From Actinomycetota bacterium (GTDB taxonomy: Bacteria > Actinomycetota > Actinomycetes > Nanopelagicales > Nanopelagicaceae), in assembly GCA_009699205.1 (NCBI GenBank), contig WLOP01000004.1, positions 1-49,211 of the forward strand: DNA of 49,211 nt, written 5' to 3'. Below, piece after piece: positions 8,454-21,008 of the stretch. The translations under genes and the position numbers were made by a program. Position 1 is the first letter of the stretch. Each line of letters starts with the position of its first letter. The notes under the pieces were generated by a model that saw nothing but the letters and a program-made list of their open reading frames with translations, ran no database searches and was not told the origin of the DNA.

Positions 8454-9971
8454 TTACTTACCAACCTCTCCGTTGATCTGAGGCAGTGGGTCAGTAAAAC
8501 CAGCATTTGCAATCGTGTGGGCCGCTCCGGGGTTGATGACATTGAGAAGCGGAGAAGGATAGAAACCTAGAGCAACAATCACAGCAAGAACTGGTGCGAT
8601 TGCAATCTTCTCTCTTAAATTCAAATCCGTGAGGGCTTCATTTCCGGCAGTCACTGGACCATGCAGAGCTTTTTGAACAGGAATCAAGATATACAGCGCT
8701 GCAAGAACGATTCCGAATGTTCCAATTACTGCTGCGACTGGATATCTCGTGTACGTCCCGACGAGAACAAGAAATTCGCTAACGAAACTGGAAAGTCCAG
8801 GAAGTGCCAAACTCGACATACCTGCAATAAAGAAAGTCCACGCCATCACGGGCGTCACTCGTTGCAATCCCCCGAAGTCAGCAATCTTTGATGAACCTCG
8901 TCTAGAAATCATCCAACCAGCTACTAAGAAGAGCGCCGCTGTTGAGAACCCGTGGTTAAACATGTACAAGGTCGCACCTGAATGACCTTGAGATGTCATT
9001 GCGAATATTCCCATAGTGATAAATCCAAAGTGCGAGATCGATGTAAATGCGATCAAACGCTTGATATCTTTTTGACCAATTGCCAAGAATGCTCCGTAAA
9101 TGATTGATATCACGGCGAGGGTCAAAATTACCGGGGTGAATGTTTTGGTGGCGTTAGGAAATAGTGTGAGGCAGTAGCGAATCATTCCGAATGTGCCAAC
9201 CTTGTCCAGCACACCCAAAAGCAGTACTGATGTTCCTGGGGTTGCTGCAGCGGCAGCATCAGGTAACCAAGTGTGGAATGGCCAGACCGGAGCTTTAATT
9301 GCGAAGGCGATAAAGAATCCTAGGAAGAGGAGATTTTCCGTCATCGAACTCATCTTCAGATGTGAAAGTGCGAAGGTATCGAAGGTGTGTCCACCTTGTT
9401 CGCCGGAAAGCACGTAAAGGGCGATGATCGAGACCAACATCAAAAGGCCACCAAAGAGGCTATAAAGCAAGAACTTCACGGCTGCTGCAGCTCTTTCGCC
9501 GGTGCCATATCCACCAATGAGGAAATAAACTGGAATAAGCATCGCTTCAAAGAAGACATAGAAGAGGAATACATCGGTCGCTGCAAAGACACCAATCATC
9601 ATTGTCTCTAGAACAAGCATAAGAACGTAAAAAGTCTTTACTCCCCAACGTCCACCGTTAGGTTCATTCCATCCTGCCAATACGACGATTGGAGCGAGCA
9701 GAACTGATAACAAGATCAATACAAGTGCAATTGCATCGACTCCGAGGGCATAACTAATTCCGAAAGATGGAATCCATGAATGGACTTCAACAAATTGCAT
9801 ATCGACGTTATCGCGTTGAAAACCAACAGCCATAGCAATCGTTGCTCCAGCAACAACCAAAGTTGTTGCAAGTGCTACGGGTTTGACCTTGTTGGACATT
9901 GATTTTGGAAGTGCTGCGATTACGAGAGCGCCAAGAAGGGGCAGCGCCATCAAAGTTGTTAACCAATTCAT
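8454..9971 (-). CDS. nuoM: NADH-quinone oxidoreductase subunit M
   Basis: This 505-residue antiporter-like subunit of complex I has the family signatures [37 protein letters not shown] and [16 protein letters not shown]. The start at 9971 ([11 protein letters not shown]) is preferred over the longer frame from 10025. It forms a 4-bp ATGA overlap with the nuoL stop, has GGTGA upstream, and gives the usual NuoM N-terminus. About 14 transmembrane helices are expected, with the lysine and glutamate residues of the proton channel in helices 5, 7 and 8. Confidence 0.97.
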   Translation of the reverse strand: MNWLTTLMALPLLGALVIAALPKSMSNKVKPVALATTLVVAGATIAMAVGFQRDNVDMQFVEVHSWIPSFGISYALGVDAIALVLILLSVLLAPIVVLAGWNEPNGGRWGVKTFYVLMLVLETMMIGVFAATDVFLFYVFFEAMLIPVYFLIGGYGTGERAAAAVKFLLYSLFGGLLMLVSIIALYVLSGEQGGHTFDTFALSHLKMSSMTENLLFLGFFIAFAIKAPVWPFHTWLPDAAAAATPGTSVLLLGVLDKVGTFGMIRYCLTLFPNATKTFTPVILTLAVISIIYGAFLAIGQKDIKRLIAFTSISHFGFITMGIFAMTSQGHSGATLYMFNHGFSTAALFLVAGWMISRRGSSKIADFGGLQRVTPVMAWTFFIAGMSSLALPGLSSFVSEFLVLVGTYTRYPVAAVIGTFGIVLAALYILIPVQKALHGPVTAGNEALTDLNLREKIAIAPVLAVIVALGFYPSPLLNVINPGAAHTIANAGFTDPLPQINGEVGK

Positions 9972-11857
9972 AGCGTCACCATCCAAATTGCCGCGACCAA
10001 GCCAACTGCGCCGAGGAAGATCCACATCGCATAGCTACGAACAAACCCAGTTTGAGTTGTACGCAAAACGTTTCCGGAGCCACGCGCTAAACGCGCGACG
10101 GCGCGAACCGCTCCATCAATGACTGCAACATCAGTCTTGACCAAGCCACGAGTAATAGCTTGACCAGGGCGCATAAATACAGCCTCGTTAAAGTCATCTT
10201 GCATCAAATCTCGACGTGCCGCGCGCGTAAAGACTGTGACATCCGTTGGCGCGACAACAGGAACTTCAGATAAGAAGTACTTGATTATTGCTAGCCCGAC
10301 ACCGACAACAACTAGAGCGAGGGCAAGGATTGAAACCACGGCAGGGCTCATTAGCTCTGCCTCGTGAACAGGCATTGGCTCGACAACAGGGGCAAGCCAA
10401 TTACGTAACGCATCTCCGCGAGTGAAGAGGAATCCCGAAGCAACTGATCCCACTGCTAGTAAAACCATTGGTGCCCACATGAGAATTGGTGACTCATGTG
10501 GATGAGCTTTCTCATCCCAACGTTTATTGCCAGCAAAGGTGAGAATGACGACGCGGGTCATATAAAACGCTGTTATTGCCGCACCCAATAGCGCTGCGGC
10601 CCCGAGAGTAATTCCTTTAATTCCGCCTGCGTTAAATGCGACTTCAATAATCTTGTCCTTGGAATAGAACCCAGCAAATGGTGGAACGCCGATGATTGCA
10701 AGGTATCCGAGACCAAAGGTTGCAAAAGTAATTGGCATAAATTTGCGTAAGCCACCAAAGCGACGCATATTTACTTCATCGTTCATGCCGTGCATGACAG
10801 AACCTGCACCTAAGAACATGCCAGCTTTAAAGAATCCGTGAGTGAGCAGATGCATAATCGCAAATGCATATCCTGCAGGTCCAAGGCCGGCACCCAAAAC
10901 CATGTAACCAATTTGCGACATCGTTGATGCAGCAAGTGCTTTCTTAATGTCATCTTTAGCCATACCGATAACTGCGCCAAAGAGAAGTGTGATCGCGCCG
11001 ATGATTGCTACTGCCAATTGCGCAGTCGGAGCGGCATCAAATATGAAGTTAGAGCGAGTGATGAGATAGACGCCAGCTGTAACCATCGTTGCAGCATGGA
11101 TCAAAGCAGATACTGGAGTTGGGCCGGCCATCGCATCGCCTAGCCATGCCTGCAATGGGAATTGCGCAGACTTTCCAGTTGCAGCGACGAGCAACATAAT
11201 TCCAATTGCTGTGAGCGCTCCAGTTGATGCTTGGCCTGCATGTTCTTTAACGCCAGCGAATGAAACGGTTCCGAGGGTTGCAAACGCAATCATGATTGCT
11301 AGTGAGAGCCCCATATCGCCAACGCGGTTCGCAACAAAAGCTTTCTTTGCGGCCGTTGCGTAGGTTGGCTTCTGGTTCCAGAATCCAATAAGAAGGTATG
11401 AGGCAAGGCCTACGCCTTCCCAGCCGACGTAAAGGTTGAGGTAAGAATCGCCAAGAACGAGCAAGAGCATCGCTGCAATAAAGAAATTGAGGTAAGCGAA
11501 GAATCTGCGACGATCTAAATCATGAGACATATAGGCGATGGAATAGATGTGAATCAACGTTCCGACGCCAGTGATGAGTAAAACAAAGCAGATTGAAAGT
11601 TGGTCGACCATCAATCCCGCATCAACCTGGAAAGTGCCGACTGAAATCCAACTAAAGAGTTTTTGGGTGAGGGCGCGTTGGCTATCAGGTTGTCCGAGCA
11701 TTACAGAGAACTGATAAAGGCCAACTCCGAATGCGCTTGCTGATATCGCCGTGGCAAAGAGATGACCCCAACGATTGGTGCGCTTTCCGCCAAGCAATAA
11801 AAGTGCTGAGCCAAATAGTGGCAATGCGACTAAGTAGACGAGTGATTGAGATGTCAT
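9968..11857 (-). CDS. nuoL: NADH-quinone oxidoreductase subunit L
   Basis: At 629 residues this is the largest antiporter-like subunit of complex I, distal in the membrane arm. Visible family blocks are [40 protein letters not shown] and [18 protein letters not shown]. The C-terminal part contains the long region expected for the lateral helix, followed by a final transmembrane segment ([17 protein letters not shown]). It starts four bases after the nuoK stop and overlaps nuoM by 4 bp. Confidence 0.97.
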   Translation of the reverse strand: MTSQSLVYLVALPLFGSALLLLGGKRTNRWGHLFATAISASAFGVGLYQFSVMLGQPDSQRALTQKLFSWISVGTFQVDAGLMVDQLSICFVLLITGVGTLIHIYSIAYMSHDLDRRRFFAYLNFFIAAMLLLVLGDSYLNLYVGWEGVGLASYLLIGFWNQKPTYATAAKKAFVANRVGDMGLSLAIMIAFATLGTVSFAGVKEHAGQASTGALTAIGIMLLVAATGKSAQFPLQAWLGDAMAGPTPVSALIHAATMVTAGVYLITRSNFIFDAAPTAQLAVAIIGAITLLFGAVIGMAKDDIKKALAASTMSQIGYMVLGAGLGPAGYAFAIMHLLTHGFFKAGMFLGAGSVMHGMNDEVNMRRFGGLRKFMPITFATFGLGYLAIIGVPPFAGFYSKDKIIEVAFNAGGIKGITLGAAALLGAAITAFYMTRVVILTFAGNKRWDEKAHPHESPILMWAPMVLLAVGSVASGFLFTRGDALRNWLAPVVEPMPVHEAELMSPAVVSILALALVVVGVGLAIIKYFLSEVPVVAPTDVTVFTRAARRDLMQDDFNEAVFMRPGQAITRGLVKTDVAVIDGAVRAVARLARGSGNVLRTTQTGFVRSYAMWIFLGAVGLVAAIWMVTL

Positions 11858-11861
11858 CGGA

Positions 11862-12161
11862 TCACCGTTTCAACAAACTGGCATCATCAACTGATGCCGA
11901 ACGACGTGAACGATAGATGGTGACAATAATCGCCAAACCAACAACTACTTCGCACGCTGCAACAACCATCGTAAAGAAGGCAACCACTTGTCCATCGAGG
12001 TTTCCGTTGATGCGAGCAAAAGTAACGAAGGCTAGGTTGGAAGCGTTGAGCATGAGTTCAACGCACATGAAAACAACGATCGCATTGCGGCGAACGACCA
12101 CACCGATGGCCCCAATGGTGAACAAGAGAGCCGATACATATAAGTAATTAGCGGCGTTCAT
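11862..12161 (-). CDS. nuoK: NADH-quinone oxidoreductase subunit K
   Basis: This small membrane subunit has 99 residues and three helices, the normal size. Conserved membrane glutamates are seen in [17 protein letters not shown] and [17 protein letters not shown]; both take part in proton movement. The start codon overlaps the nuoJ stop as TAATG. NuoK packs between NuoJ and NuoN in the membrane arm. Confidence 0.97.
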   Translation of the reverse strand: MNAANYLYVSALLFTIGAIGVVVRRNAIVVFMCVELMLNASNLAFVTFARINGNLDGQVVAFFTMVVAACEVVVGLAIIVTIYRSRRSASVDDASLLKR

Positions 12162-12940
12162 TACTCTTCCTCCTCACGGGCTTCAAGTTGGAATGGCTTG
12201 GATTCAATAACATCACCACGAGCTTTCAACGTTTCAGAGACTGAAGAAGTTGCAGCAGTTCCGTCCGGCAAAAGTCCTGGAACATCTACCGCGTTATGTA
12301 GAGCGTAAACACCTGGATTAGGTAGTCCTGCAGCCGAAGCCAAAGATCCAGATCTAAAGCGCGCAGTTGAAAGATCGCGCTGAGTAGGGCGTGAAATGAT
12401 TCGGTGGTTGTGAGCTAGAACCATTGCACCCAACGCAGCGGTAATAAGTAGCGCCGATACAACTTCAAAAGCCCACACATACTTTGAGAAGAGAAGCGCG
12501 GCGAGAGCTTGAACATTGCCCTCGGCATTTACATCAGCTAATCCCACAGATGTGCGACCTAAAGTTGCGCGGCCAAGGAGAGAGACCATCATCCCGCCAA
12601 AACCAAGAGCTGCAGTTATCGCGATTGGACGTAAGCCACGAATTGTCTCTGTTAGCGAATCTGATGAATCAACGCCGACCAACATCAAAATAAAGAGGAA
12701 GAGCATCATTACTGCGCCCGTGTAAACAACAACTTGAACAATGCCAAGAAACACTGCATCTTGTGCGATGTAGAAAATTGCAAGAGTAATCATGACCCAA
12801 GCGAGCAGAATCGCTGAGTGCACTGCCTTCTTAACTAAAAGCATTCCAAGGGCTGCAATAACCGCTAATGGACCAAGTATCCAAAAGAGAACGGCTTCAG
12901 GTGTTTGAGTCTGCCCCACATTGATCGCTAGGTTAATCAT
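12161..12940 (-). CDS. nuoJ: NADH-quinone oxidoreductase subunit J
   Basis: The 259-residue membrane subunit has five helices in its first 165 residues, including [21 protein letters not shown], the site of the pi-bulge helix in complex I. The remaining 90 or so residues are a polar, acidic cytoplasmic tail ending in REEEE. Long tails of this kind are usual in actinobacterial NuoJ and absent from E. coli. The start at 12940 has AGGAGG six bases upstream and lies 8 bp inside the end of nuoI; the longer frame from 12976 is less likely. Confidence 0.95.
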   Translation of the reverse strand: MINLAINVGQTQTPEAVLFWILGPLAVIAALGMLLVKKAVHSAILLAWVMITLAIFYIAQDAVFLGIVQVVVYTGAVMMLFLFILMLVGVDSSDSLTETIRGLRPIAITAALGFGGMMVSLLGRATLGRTSVGLADVNAEGNVQALAALLFSKYVWAFEVVSALLITAALGAMVLAHNHRIISRPTQRDLSTARFRSGSLASAAGLPNPGVYALHNAVDVPGLLPDGTAATSSVSETLKARGDVIESKPFQLEAREEEE

Positions 12941-13544
12941 GCTTAACCTCCTGCGAAGGATGGGATCCAAGGACATCGCCCTTGTAATAATTAGTGTCGT
13001 TCATATCTGGATACATTGGATGCGGAGGCATCAACATGCCTTCACGAAGCGGAGTGAGTAAATCCATCTTCTCGTAAATCAAATCTGAACGTGAACTATC
13101 GGCTAACTCGTATTCGTTAGTCATAGTTAAGGCGCGCGTTGGGCAAGCTTCGATGCAGAGTCCACAGAAAACACAGCGCAGGTAATTAATTTGGTAAACC
13201 TTGCCGTAACGCTCCCCGGGTGACATCCGGTTCTCTTCAGTATTGGCTTCACCTTCAACATAAATTGCATCTGCAGGACATGCCCAAGCGCATAGTTCGC
13301 AACCAATGCACTTTTCCAAACCATCTGGATGTCGATTGAGTTGGTGGCGTCCATGAAAACGTGGAGCCGTTGGCTCTTTAACTTCTGGATACTGAACGGT
13401 GTTTGGCTTCTTAAACATTGCACGGAAAGTTACCCAGAAGCCCAGTAATTGCGTACCGAAACTAGCAGCACCATTGTTGACGACAGGCTTCGACGACACG
13501 GCTTCGAGGCCGAGATCGCGGCGCGTTGGTTGAATTTCAGACAC
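12933..13544 (-). CDS. nuoI: NADH-quinone oxidoreductase subunit I
   Basis: The 203-residue iron-sulfur subunit carries clusters N6a and N6b. Two CxxCxxCxxxCP motifs are present, C79/C82/C85/C89 and C124/C127/C130/C134, counting from the GTG start at 13544. That GTG has GGAGG five bases upstream and overlaps nuoH by 8 bp. The ATG at 13601 would give an implausible extension inside nuoH. The protein lies in the hydrophilic arm and passes electrons from NuoG to NuoB. Confidence 0.95.
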   Translation of the reverse strand: MSEIQPTRRDLGLEAVSSKPVVNNGAASFGTQLLGFWVTFRAMFKKPNTVQYPEVKEPTAPRFHGRHQLNRHPDGLEKCIGCELCAWACPADAIYVEGEANTEENRMSPGERYGKVYQINYLRCVFCGLCIEACPTRALTMTNEYELADSSRSDLIYEKMDLLTPLREGMLMPPHPMYPDMNDTNYYKGDVLGSHPSQEVKHD

Positions 13545-14757
13545 GTGGCTCCTCCGATTGTCGTCCAGGAATTTTCGGAACAGCGAAACTTGGGGCGGCA
13601 ACTTCTACTTCGGGAACTGCCAGCGTGCGCTTCTTCGAAGCATCGAATGCCATGCTAATCAACATAACGATAAGAACGATTCCGCTCGCAAAGCCAACAA
13701 CAGCTGCGCGTGGAGCACCTTGAAGTGAAAGAACTCGAAGCGTCGAAACAATCATGATCCAGAACAAACTTGTAGGAATCAAAACTTTCCAACCAAATTT
13801 CATAAATTGGTCGTAACGCATCCGTGGCAAAGTTCCACGGAGCCATACGAAAATAAAGAAGAAGAAGAGAACTTTGACGAAGAACCAGATTGCTGTAAAC
13901 CAGCCACCAAGCCATTGCTCGGTAAATGTGAGTCCTGGTAGCGCGTGATATCCACCCAAGAAGAGTGTGGTTGCGAGAGCTGATACAGCCACAATGTTGA
14001 CGTACTCCGCAAGGAAGAAGAGAGCGAATTTAAGTGAGGAGTACTCGGTGTGGAAACCACCTACGAGTTCGCCTTCGGCCTCAGCTAAATCGAAGGGCGC
14101 ACGGTTTGTTTCGCCAACCATTGAAATCGCATAGATGACAAAGGATGGGAAGAGAACAACAGCAAACCACCACTTTTGTTGAGCGGCGACAATGTCAGAT
14201 GTGGACATGGATCCGGCATAAATGAAGACCGCAACTAGCGAAAGTCCCATGGCAACTTCGTAAGAAATTACTTGTGCGCTTGAGCGCAATCCGCCAAGGA
14301 GTGGATAGGTCGAACCTGATGACCAACCTGCAAGAACGATTCCGTATACGCCAACTGAAGCGATAGCCAAAACGTAAAGTACGCCGACTGGAAGATCCGT
14401 CAGTTGCATCGCTGTCTTGTGGCCAAACATCGTTACTGGTCCAGTAATTGGAATTACTGCGAAGGACATAAAACACGTGGTGGCACTAATAATCGGTGCG
14501 ATGATGAAAACAATTTTATCTGCTGCTGCAGGAATCAAATCTTCCTTGAGCGCCAATTTCACACCATCTGCTAACGCCTGTACTAATCCAAATGGGCCAA
14601 CGCGGTTTGGGCCAACGCGCATCTGCATACGAGCGACGATGCGACGTTCGCCCCATACAGACATGAGCGTGAGGAGAACGCAACCGATAAAGACAAAAAG
14701 GCCTTTAACGGCTATTAACCAACCAGGATCTTGTCCGAGGAGTGCTGCAGTTGTCAT
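13537..14757 (-). CDS. nuoH: NADH-quinone oxidoreductase subunit H
   Basis: The 406-residue membrane subunit forms part of the quinone-binding chamber at the junction of the two arms. It has about eight helices and the typical blocks [41 protein letters not shown] and [13 protein letters not shown]. The start at 14757 (MTTAALLG) overlaps the nuoG stop by one base, and GAAGGA lies just before it. About 40 extra residues follow the last helix, a short cytoplasmic tail. Confidence 0.96.
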   Translation of the reverse strand: MTTAALLGQDPGWLIAVKGLFVFIGCVLLTLMSVWGERRIVARMQMRVGPNRVGPFGLVQALADGVKLALKEDLIPAAADKIVFIIAPIISATTCFMSFAVIPITGPVTMFGHKTAMQLTDLPVGVLYVLAIASVGVYGIVLAGWSSGSTYPLLGGLRSSAQVISYEVAMGLSLVAVFIYAGSMSTSDIVAAQQKWWFAVVLFPSFVIYAISMVGETNRAPFDLAEAEGELVGGFHTEYSSLKFALFFLAEYVNIVAVSALATTLFLGGYHALPGLTFTEQWLGGWFTAIWFFVKVLFFFFIFVWLRGTLPRMRYDQFMKFGWKVLIPTSLFWIMIVSTLRVLSLQGAPRAAVVGFASGIVLIVMLISMAFDASKKRTLAVPEVEVAAPSFAVPKIPGRQSEEPRV

Positions 14758-17105
14758 TAGTCCTTCACCACCGTTACGCGTGCGCCGCTTGCAACGCCAA
14801 AGGTTGCAAGAAGATGTGAGCCACGCGAATTGCGTGGCAACCAAAGAGCATCATCATGAATATTCTCAACGAGAACGGGCATCACAATCACTCCGTTGTC
14901 GTTAGAAACTCGAACTGCATCGCCATCGACAACTCCAATAGAGGCTGCTCGTTTTGGCGAAATCACTGCAACGCTTTTTCGCGCGGTAGCAGCCAAATTC
15001 TCTTCGCCTTGTTGCAAAGTTCCTTCATCAAGGAGTCTGCGCCAAGAAGTTAAGAGCGCATCGTTGCCGGAAACCGAAATAGATTTAGCCGGTTTGGCAG
15101 CGGCAAATTTCGCACGTGCACCATCCCATGTGGAAAGCGACGCTAACTCTTTAGAAGCAGCTTTAACCGTTGGGATTCCGATTGGACGATTCATTTCATC
15201 GGCAATCATCGAAAGAATTCTTACATCGCTACGATTAAGTGAATCAACTACCGCTGCTTCAAAGTGGCGGGCTCGGCCTTCCCAGTTCAGGAACGACCCA
15301 GACTTTTCTGTAACCGCTGCGACTGGAAGAACAACATCGGCAAGTGCTGTGACAGCACTTGGACGAATTTCTAATGAAACTACAAATGCTTTCTTCAGAG
15401 CTGCCAGAGTCTGGTGATGATTTTCGCCATCGAGTGGATCCACACCTGCCACAACGAGTGAACCAATCTGACCAGCATTGACCGCTTCGATTATGGCGCA
15501 AGCGCTAAGACCGACGGTCGTTGGAAGTGCATCTGCACCCCATACTGTCGAAACATCAACGCGTGCAGAAGCATCTGAAACTGGACGTCCACCTGGCAAT
15601 AGGTTTCCGATTGCTCCGGCTTCAAGTGCGCCACGTTCGCCTGAGCGACGAGGAATCCAGGCAAGTTTCGCGCCTGTGCGATCTGCAAGTGCTGCAACCG
15701 CTGAAAGCAATCCTGCGCTTTCGGATGCGCGTTCTCCGACAAGAATAATTGACTGGGCTGTGAGGCTTTCTGCAGTGACTGCATCTGCTTCGGCACCAGG
15801 TGCTACACAGAGGAAATTAGCATTTAATTTTTCATTTCCGCGTGAAAGTTTGCTCGCAACTGCAGTCACCTTAAGTGAGCGTTTGCGAACTTGCTTGTGA
15901 ATGCGTAAGAACACAATTGGTGATTCTTCTTCTGGTTCAAATCCAACCAAGAGGACGGCATCGGCGCGATCTATATCGCGATAAGTCGTAGAACTTCCGA
16001 CAACTTTTGCCGCGAGGAAATCGCGCTCTTCATCAGATGAAACACGGGATCGGAAATCAATGTCGTTGGTGTTAAGGGCTACGCGAGCGAATTTGCTATA
16101 GCCGTATGCATCTTCAACCGTGACACGTCCACCAACTAATACTGCAGAACGATTTGCGCCTAATCCATTGGCTGCCGCTGCGAGAGCTTCGGGCCATGAA
16201 GCCTCATGTAATTCGCCATCTTCTCCACGAACGAGGGGATGAGTGATGCGATCGCCGGCGGTGACATATTTAAATGCCCAACGCCCTTTATCGCAGTTCC
16301 ATTCTTCGTTAACTTCAGCATCATCCCCCGCTAAGCGGCGAAGTGTTTTACCGCGACGAACATCGGTACGCAAGGAGCAACCTGATGCGCAATGTTCGCA
16401 AGCAGAAGGTGTTGAAACTAAATCAAATGGGCGAGCATGGAAACGATATGAAGCACCAGTGAGTGCGCCGACTGGGCAGATTTGAACGGTGTTTCCGGAG
16501 AAGTAAGACTCGAATGGTTGCTTCTCGTAAATTCCTACCTGCTGCAGCGCCCCGCGCTCGTTAAGAGTAATAAATGGATCCGCAGCGATTTGATCTGAAA
16601 AACGCGTGCAACGCGCACAAAGGATGCAGCGTTCACGATCAAGAAGTACTTGCGCGGAAATCTTTACTGGCTTTTCGAATGTTCGCTTTGTTCCTTCAAA
16701 TCGAGACTCGGATCGTCCCGTGCTCATTGCTTGATTTTGAAGTGGGCACTCCCCGCCCTTATCGCACACTGGGCAATCCAATGGGTGGTTGATAAGTAAA
16801 AGCTCCATGACGCCTTCTTGCGCCTTAGCCGCAACTGCTGAAGTCAATTGAGTTTTTACAATCATTCCTGGTTCGACGGGAATGGTGCAAGACGCTTGAG
16901 GTTTAGGAAATGCTCGACCGTTGATTTCGATATCTACCAAACACTGGCGACATGCACCTACTGGGTCAAGTAGTGGGTGATCACAGAATCGTGGAATCTG
17001 AATTCCAAGTTTCTCTGCTGCGCGGATAACCATCGTGCCTTTAGGAACAGTGACTTCGAATCCATCAATGATGACGGTGATCATGTCGACTACTTCAGTG
17101 CTCAC
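14757..17105 (-). CDS. nuoG: NADH-quinone oxidoreductase subunit G
   Basis: The 782-residue subunit holds most iron-sulfur centres of the peripheral arm. A [2Fe-2S] set is at C41/C52/C55/C73. The His-ligated N5 motif is H107/C111/C114/C120. N4 is C160/C163/C166/C210. An additional set, C236/C239/C243/C271, matches the off-path N7 cluster found in only some bacteria. The remainder is a molybdopterin-oxidoreductase-like domain. Translation appears to start at GTG, immediately after the nuoF stop; ATG at 17084 (MITVIIDG) is an alternative. Confidence 0.96.
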   Translation of the reverse strand: MSTEVVDMITVIIDGFEVTVPKGTMVIRAAEKLGIQIPRFCDHPLLDPVGACRQCLVDIEINGRAFPKPQASCTIPVEPGMIVKTQLTSAVAAKAQEGVMELLLINHPLDCPVCDKGGECPLQNQAMSTGRSESRFEGTKRTFEKPVKISAQVLLDRERCILCARCTRFSDQIAADPFITLNERGALQQVGIYEKQPFESYFSGNTVQICPVGALTGASYRFHARPFDLVSTPSACEHCASGCSLRTDVRRGKTLRRLAGDDAEVNEEWNCDKGRWAFKYVTAGDRITHPLVRGEDGELHEASWPEALAAAANGLGANRSAVLVGGRVTVEDAYGYSKFARVALNTNDIDFRSRVSSDEERDFLAAKVVGSSTTYRDIDRADAVLLVGFEPEEESPIVFLRIHKQVRKRSLKVTAVASKLSRGNEKLNANFLCVAPGAEADAVTAESLTAQSIILVGERASESAGLLSAVAALADRTGAKLAWIPRRSGERGALEAGAIGNLLPGGRPVSDASARVDVSTVWGADALPTTVGLSACAIIEAVNAGQIGSLVVAGVDPLDGENHHQTLAALKKAFVVSLEIRPSAVTALADVVLPVAAVTEKSGSFLNWEGRARHFEAAVVDSLNRSDVRILSMIADEMNRPIGIPTVKAASKELASLSTWDGARAKFAAAKPAKSISVSGNDALLTSWRRLLDEGTLQQGEENLAATARKSVAVISPKRAASIGVVDGDAVRVSNDNGVIVMPVLVENIHDDALWLPRNSRGSHLLATFGVASGARVTVVKD

Positions 17106-18413
17106 TTATGCACCTGCTCTTTCGGTTGCAAAGAGGGTCGATGCATGAGAATCGAATGGGCAGCCACCATGTGTCACGTGCGCGATGTATTCGTCGCGGA
17201 AGAATTTGATGGATGAAGTGATTGGACTTGTTGCGCCATCTCCAAGTGCGCAGAACGAGCGCCCCATGATGTTGTCACATAGATCCAATAACTTATCGAG
17301 ATCTGCGGCGGTACCTTTACCGTTTTCAAGGTCGCGCAAAATTTGCACTAACCACGTCGTACCTTCACGACAAGGAGTGCATTTGCCGCAAGATTCGTGC
17401 TTGTAAAACTCACTCCAACGCAAGACAGCGCGTAGAACACAAGTCGTCTCATCAAAAATTTGCAGTGCTTTGGTACCTAGCATCGAACCCGCCGCTGATA
17501 CACCTTCGTAGTCCAAAGGAGTATCCAAGTGATCTGCGGTGAAAATTGGTGTTGATGATCCACCAGGAGTCCAGAATTTAAGTTGATGTCCTGGGCGAAT
17601 TCCGCCAGAGAGTTCAAGTAATTGGCGCAATGTAATTCCGAGAGGGGCTTCAAATTGTCCTGGGTTCACTACGTGGCCCGAGAGAGAATAAAGAGTCATT
17701 CCTTTGCTCTTTTCGGTTCCCATCGCTGAAAACCATTCGGCGCCATTAGCAATAATTGCCGGTACTGAAGCAATAGATTCAACGTTATTTACCACTGTTG
17801 GTCGAGCATAAAGGCCAGCGATTGCAGGAAATGGTGGGCGCAAACGTGGTTGTCCACGGAATCCTTCGAGTGAATCAAGTAGCGCTGTCTCTTCGCCACA
17901 GATATACGCTCCTGCGCCAATGTGAAGAACTAGTTCGAGGTCGACACCGCTTCCGAAAATATTCTTACCTAGGTGTCCAGCTTTGTATGCATCTTCAATA
18001 GCTTGCTGCAATCGACGAGCAACATGCACAACTTCGCCCCGCAAATAAATAAATGCGTACTTTGCCCGAATCGCATATGAAGCAATAATCATTCCTTCAA
18101 TTAGCACATGTGGGTTAGCCAAAAGAAGTGGCATGTCCTTGCATGTACCAGGTTCAGATTCATCGGCGTTAACAACGAGATAGTGATCTTTGTTATCGCC
18201 TTGAGGAATAAATCCCCACTTCATCCCCGTAGGAAATCCTGCTCCTCCACGGCCGCGAAGCCCGGAATCTTTCACCAATTGAATTACTGCATCTGGTTCC
18301 ATCTTCAACGCTTTTGCAGCGGCTTCATAACCGCCATGGCGTTTGTACCCAGCGATAGTGAAGGAATCGCTTTCATCCCAATGCGCTGAAAGAACAGGGG
18401 TCAAAGTACTCAT
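17106..18413 (-). CDS. nuoF: NADH-quinone oxidoreductase subunit F
   Basis: The 435-residue subunit binds NADH and FMN and starts electron flow in complex I. GRGGAGFPTGMKW (about 54-66) is the nucleotide-binding glycine-rich loop, and GAGAYICGEETALLDSLEG follows. Cluster N3 is bound by C342/C345/C348 (SCGKCTPC) and C388. The start overlaps the nuoE stop by 4 bp (ATGA). The last residues flank the nuoG start without a gap. Confidence 0.97.
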   Translation of the reverse strand: MSTLTPVLSAHWDESDSFTIAGYKRHGGYEAAAKALKMEPDAVIQLVKDSGLRGRGGAGFPTGMKWGFIPQGDNKDHYLVVNADESEPGTCKDMPLLLANPHVLIEGMIIASYAIRAKYAFIYLRGEVVHVARRLQQAIEDAYKAGHLGKNIFGSGVDLELVLHIGAGAYICGEETALLDSLEGFRGQPRLRPPFPAIAGLYARPTVVNNVESIASVPAIIANGAEWFSAMGTEKSKGMTLYSLSGHVVNPGQFEAPLGITLRQLLELSGGIRPGHQLKFWTPGGSSTPIFTADHLDTPLDYEGVSAAGSMLGTKALQIFDETTCVLRAVLRWSEFYKHESCGKCTPCREGTTWLVQILRDLENGKGTAADLDKLLDLCDNIMGRSFCALGDGATSPITSSIKFFRDEYIAHVTHGGCPFDSHASTLFATERAGA

Positions 18414-19042
18414 GCTTTGCTCCCCTTCTTTGCAATCTTTAATCCGAGCAATGATGGATCGCCTGCTTGAACCCCTTCGCCTGCACGGCCATCGTTAATG
18501 CCAGCAAGCACTGCAGAATTTTCTTTCCAGGTAGGCAAAGAGTTTGGGCCACGAGTAGGAGGAATTGGATTTCCTGCGCGCATAGAATCAACTAAATCTT
18601 TTGCAGATTGGACGTTCTGATTGTCGTAGAACTCCCAGTTAGCCATGACAACAGGGGCATAGTCACAAGCCGCATTACATTCGAGATGTTCTAACGAAAC
18701 TTTTCCATCTGCTGTAACACCGTCATTTTCAAGACCGAGATGCTCTTTAAGGCCAGCGAGAATTTCATCGCCCCCCATGATTGCGCAGAGAGTATTTGTG
18801 CAGACGCCTACGTGATATTCGCCGACTGGTTTGCGCTTGTACTGTGTATAGAAAGTGGCAACGGCTGAAACTTCAGCAGTTTCTAGCTCAAGTTTCTTTG
18901 CGACGAGTTCAATGCCTTCGCCGGTAACAAAACCATCGTGTGCTTGAACAAAATGCAGGAGAGGCATAATCGCAGAACGCTTGCGTGGATAACGATTAAT
19001 TATCGTATCCATAGTTGCGATGTCCCGATCTGTATATGCCAT
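18410..19042 (-). CDS. nuoE: NADH-quinone oxidoreductase subunit E
   Basis: The 210-residue thioredoxin-fold subunit binds [2Fe-2S] cluster N1a through C81, C86, C122 and C126. It forms the NADH dehydrogenase module with NuoF. The segment after about residue 150 is a low-complexity polar tail, as in other actinobacterial NuoE proteins. Its ATG overlaps the nuoD stop by one base. Confidence 0.96.
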   Translation of the reverse strand: MAYTDRDIATMDTIINRYPRKRSAIMPLLHFVQAHDGFVTGEGIELVAKKLELETAEVSAVATFYTQYKRKPVGEYHVGVCTNTLCAIMGGDEILAGLKEHLGLENDGVTADGKVSLEHLECNAACDYAPVVMANWEFYDNQNVQSAKDLVDSMRAGNPIPPTRGPNSLPTWKENSAVLAGINDGRAGEGVQAGDPSLLGLKIAKKGSKA

Positions 19043-20382
19043 TAGCGATCAACTCCACCCATAACTGGATCAATTGAAGCAACTGCGCCAATGATGTCGG
19101 CAATCAAACTTCCTTCACACATTGCAGATGTTGCTTGCAGGTTGTTAAAAGATGGTTCGCGGAAATGTAGGCGATACGGTTTCGTTGCACCATCTGAAAC
19201 CAAATGGACGCCTAGTTCGCCACGTGGAGATTCAACTGCCGAATAAACTTGACCTGCTGGCACTCGGAATCCTTCAGTTACTAACTTAAAGTGATGGATA
19301 AGAGATTCCATAGATTCGCCCATAATGTCGCGAATATGCTCAAGGGAGTTACCCATTCCATCGCCACCGATTGCTAGCTGTGAAGGCCATGCAATTTTCT
19401 TGTCGGCAACCATTACTGGCGCTCCCTCAAGAGTCTCAAGTTTGGCTACGCATTGTTCGATGATGCGTAAAGATTGCTCGAGTTCGCCCATACGGATTAA
19501 GAAACGACCATATACGTCGCTGGTATTTGCGGTGATGACATCGAAGTCATAATTTTCGTATCCGCTATAAGGCTCAGTCTTACGAAGATCCCAAGGCATA
19601 CCTGTTGAACGAAGCACTGGGCCAGTGATACCTAAAGTTGTACAGCCAGCAAGGTCGAGGTAACCAATACCTTCTGTGCGCTTCATCCAAATGGTGTTAC
19701 CGATAAGAAGTTTCTCGTTATCTTTGAAATCGCGGCGTAACTCTTTTACAGTCTCGCGAATTTTGGAGAGCGCTCCGGCTGGTAGATCTTGTGCAACTCC
19801 ACCTGGGCGGATGTAAGCCATATTCATACGCAGACCGGAGATGAGTTCGAAGATATCAAGCACTTTTTCGCGTTCGCGGAAGCAGAAAATCATAGGTGTG
19901 AGAGCGCCGAGCTCGAGAGCGCCCGTGCCTAGTGCAACCATGTGCGAAGAGATGCGGTTGAACTCCATCATCATTACGCGAATTGCACTTGCACGCTCTG
20001 GCACATCGTTAGTGATACCAAGCAACTTTTCTACACCTAGGCAATATGCGGTTTCGTTAAATAGCGGGGCGAGGTAGTCCATACGAGTTACGAATGTGAC
20101 ACCTTGGGTCCAGCTGCGAAATTCAGCATTCTTTTCGATACCTGTGTGAAGGTAGCCAATTCCGCAACGAAGTTCCTTGACGGTTTCGCCTTCAAGTTCG
20201 AGCACTAAACGTAAAACTCCGTGAGTGGATGGGTGCTGTGGCCCCATATTTACAACAACGCGCTCTTCTTTGGTGGCGCCAATTTCAGTGATGAGCGAAT
20301 CCCAATCGCCACCGGTTACGGAAAATACTGTGCCCTCGGTAGTTTCTCGAGATGATGCATATGGATCTGTGAAAGTACTCAT
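19042..20382 (-). CDS. nuoD: NADH-quinone oxidoreductase subunit D
   Basis: The 446-residue subunit derives from the hydrogenase large subunit and forms the quinone site with Nuo[16 protein letters not shown] (about 45-59) includes the conserved histidine of that site. Other family blocks are [24 protein letters not shown] and [15 protein letters not shown]. It overlaps the end of nuoC by 4 bp. It is slightly longer at the N-terminus than E. coli-type separate NuoD, as in other actinobacteria. Confidence 0.97.
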   Translation of the reverse strand: MSTFTDPYASSRETTEGTVFSVTGGDWDSLITEIGATKEERVVVNMGPQHPSTHGVLRLVLELEGETVKELRCGIGYLHTGIEKNAEFRSWTQGVTFVTRMDYLAPLFNETAYCLGVEKLLGITNDVPERASAIRVMMMEFNRISSHMVALGTGALELGALTPMIFCFREREKVLDIFELISGLRMNMAYIRPGGVAQDLPAGALSKIRETVKELRRDFKDNEKLLIGNTIWMKRTEGIGYLDLAGCTTLGITGPVLRSTGMPWDLRKTEPYSGYENYDFDVITANTSDVYGRFLIRMGELEQSLRIIEQCVAKLETLEGAPVMVADKKIAWPSQLAIGGDGMGNSLEHIRDIMGESMESLIHHFKLVTEGFRVPAGQVYSAVESPRGELGVHLVSDGATKPYRLHFREPSFNNLQATSAMCEGSLIADIIGAVASIDPVMGGVDR

Positions 20383-21008
20383 CGATACGACCTCCGCTCA
20401 TCTGGTGGCGGAACAGTTGCACCTTTGTACTCGACGGGAATTCCGCCAAGTGGGTAATCCTTACGTTGCGGATGTCCGCGCCAGTCATCTGGCATCAGGA
20501 TGCGTGTGAGTCCGGGATGCCCATCAAAAATAATTCCGAACATGTCAAATGTTTCACGTTCGTTCCAATTATTTCCTGCCCACACTTCAACGAGTGAAGG
20601 AATATGGGGATCGGAATCTGGGACACAAACCTCTAGGCGAATACGTCGATTGTTTGTCATCGAGAGCAATGGATAAACCGCGTGAAGTTCGCGATTGGTA
20701 TCGGCTGGGTAATGAACACCGTTTACTCCGAGACACATTTCAAAAAGTAATTTATCTCGCAGGACTAGAGCTACATCAACTAACTTTTCGCGTTTCACAT
20801 AAAGGGTTAATTCGCCTCGATCTACAACGACACGTTCAATGGCTTCTGCAAAATCTGGATACGCGCGTTCTAAATCGTCGGCAACTTCATCAAAGTAACT
20901 TCCAAATGGACGCTCGCTAGAACCTGGATTTGCAACAGTGCGGACTAGGCCTCCAAAGCCCGATGTATCGCCAGTTCCTGGAACTCCGAACATTCCATGG
21001 TCGCTCAT
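20379..21008 (-). CDS. nuoC: NADH-quinone oxidoreductase subunit C
   Basis: The 209-residue subunit of the hydrophilic arm has no cofactor. The signature [35 protein letters not shown] is split here into [18 protein letters not shown] and [20 protein letters not shown], followed by DYPLGG. It overlaps nuoB and nuoD by 4 bp each. The first 30 residues are Gly-rich and not conserved. Confidence 0.96.
   Translation of the reverse strand: MSDHGMFGVPGTGDTSGFGGLVRTVANPGSSERPFGSYFDEVADDLERAYPDFAEAIERVVVDRGELTLYVKREKLVDVALVLRDKLLFEMCLGVNGVHYPADTNRELHAVYPLLSMTNNRRIRLEVCVPDSDPHIPSLVEVWAGNNWNERETFDMFGIIFDGHPGLTRILMPDDWRGHPQRKDYPLGGIPVEYKGATVPPPDERRSYR

Noticed and set aside
14417-15417. Long plus-strand frames opposite nuoH and nuoG
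   Set aside because: They are antisense to conserved complex I genes and have shadow-type composition.
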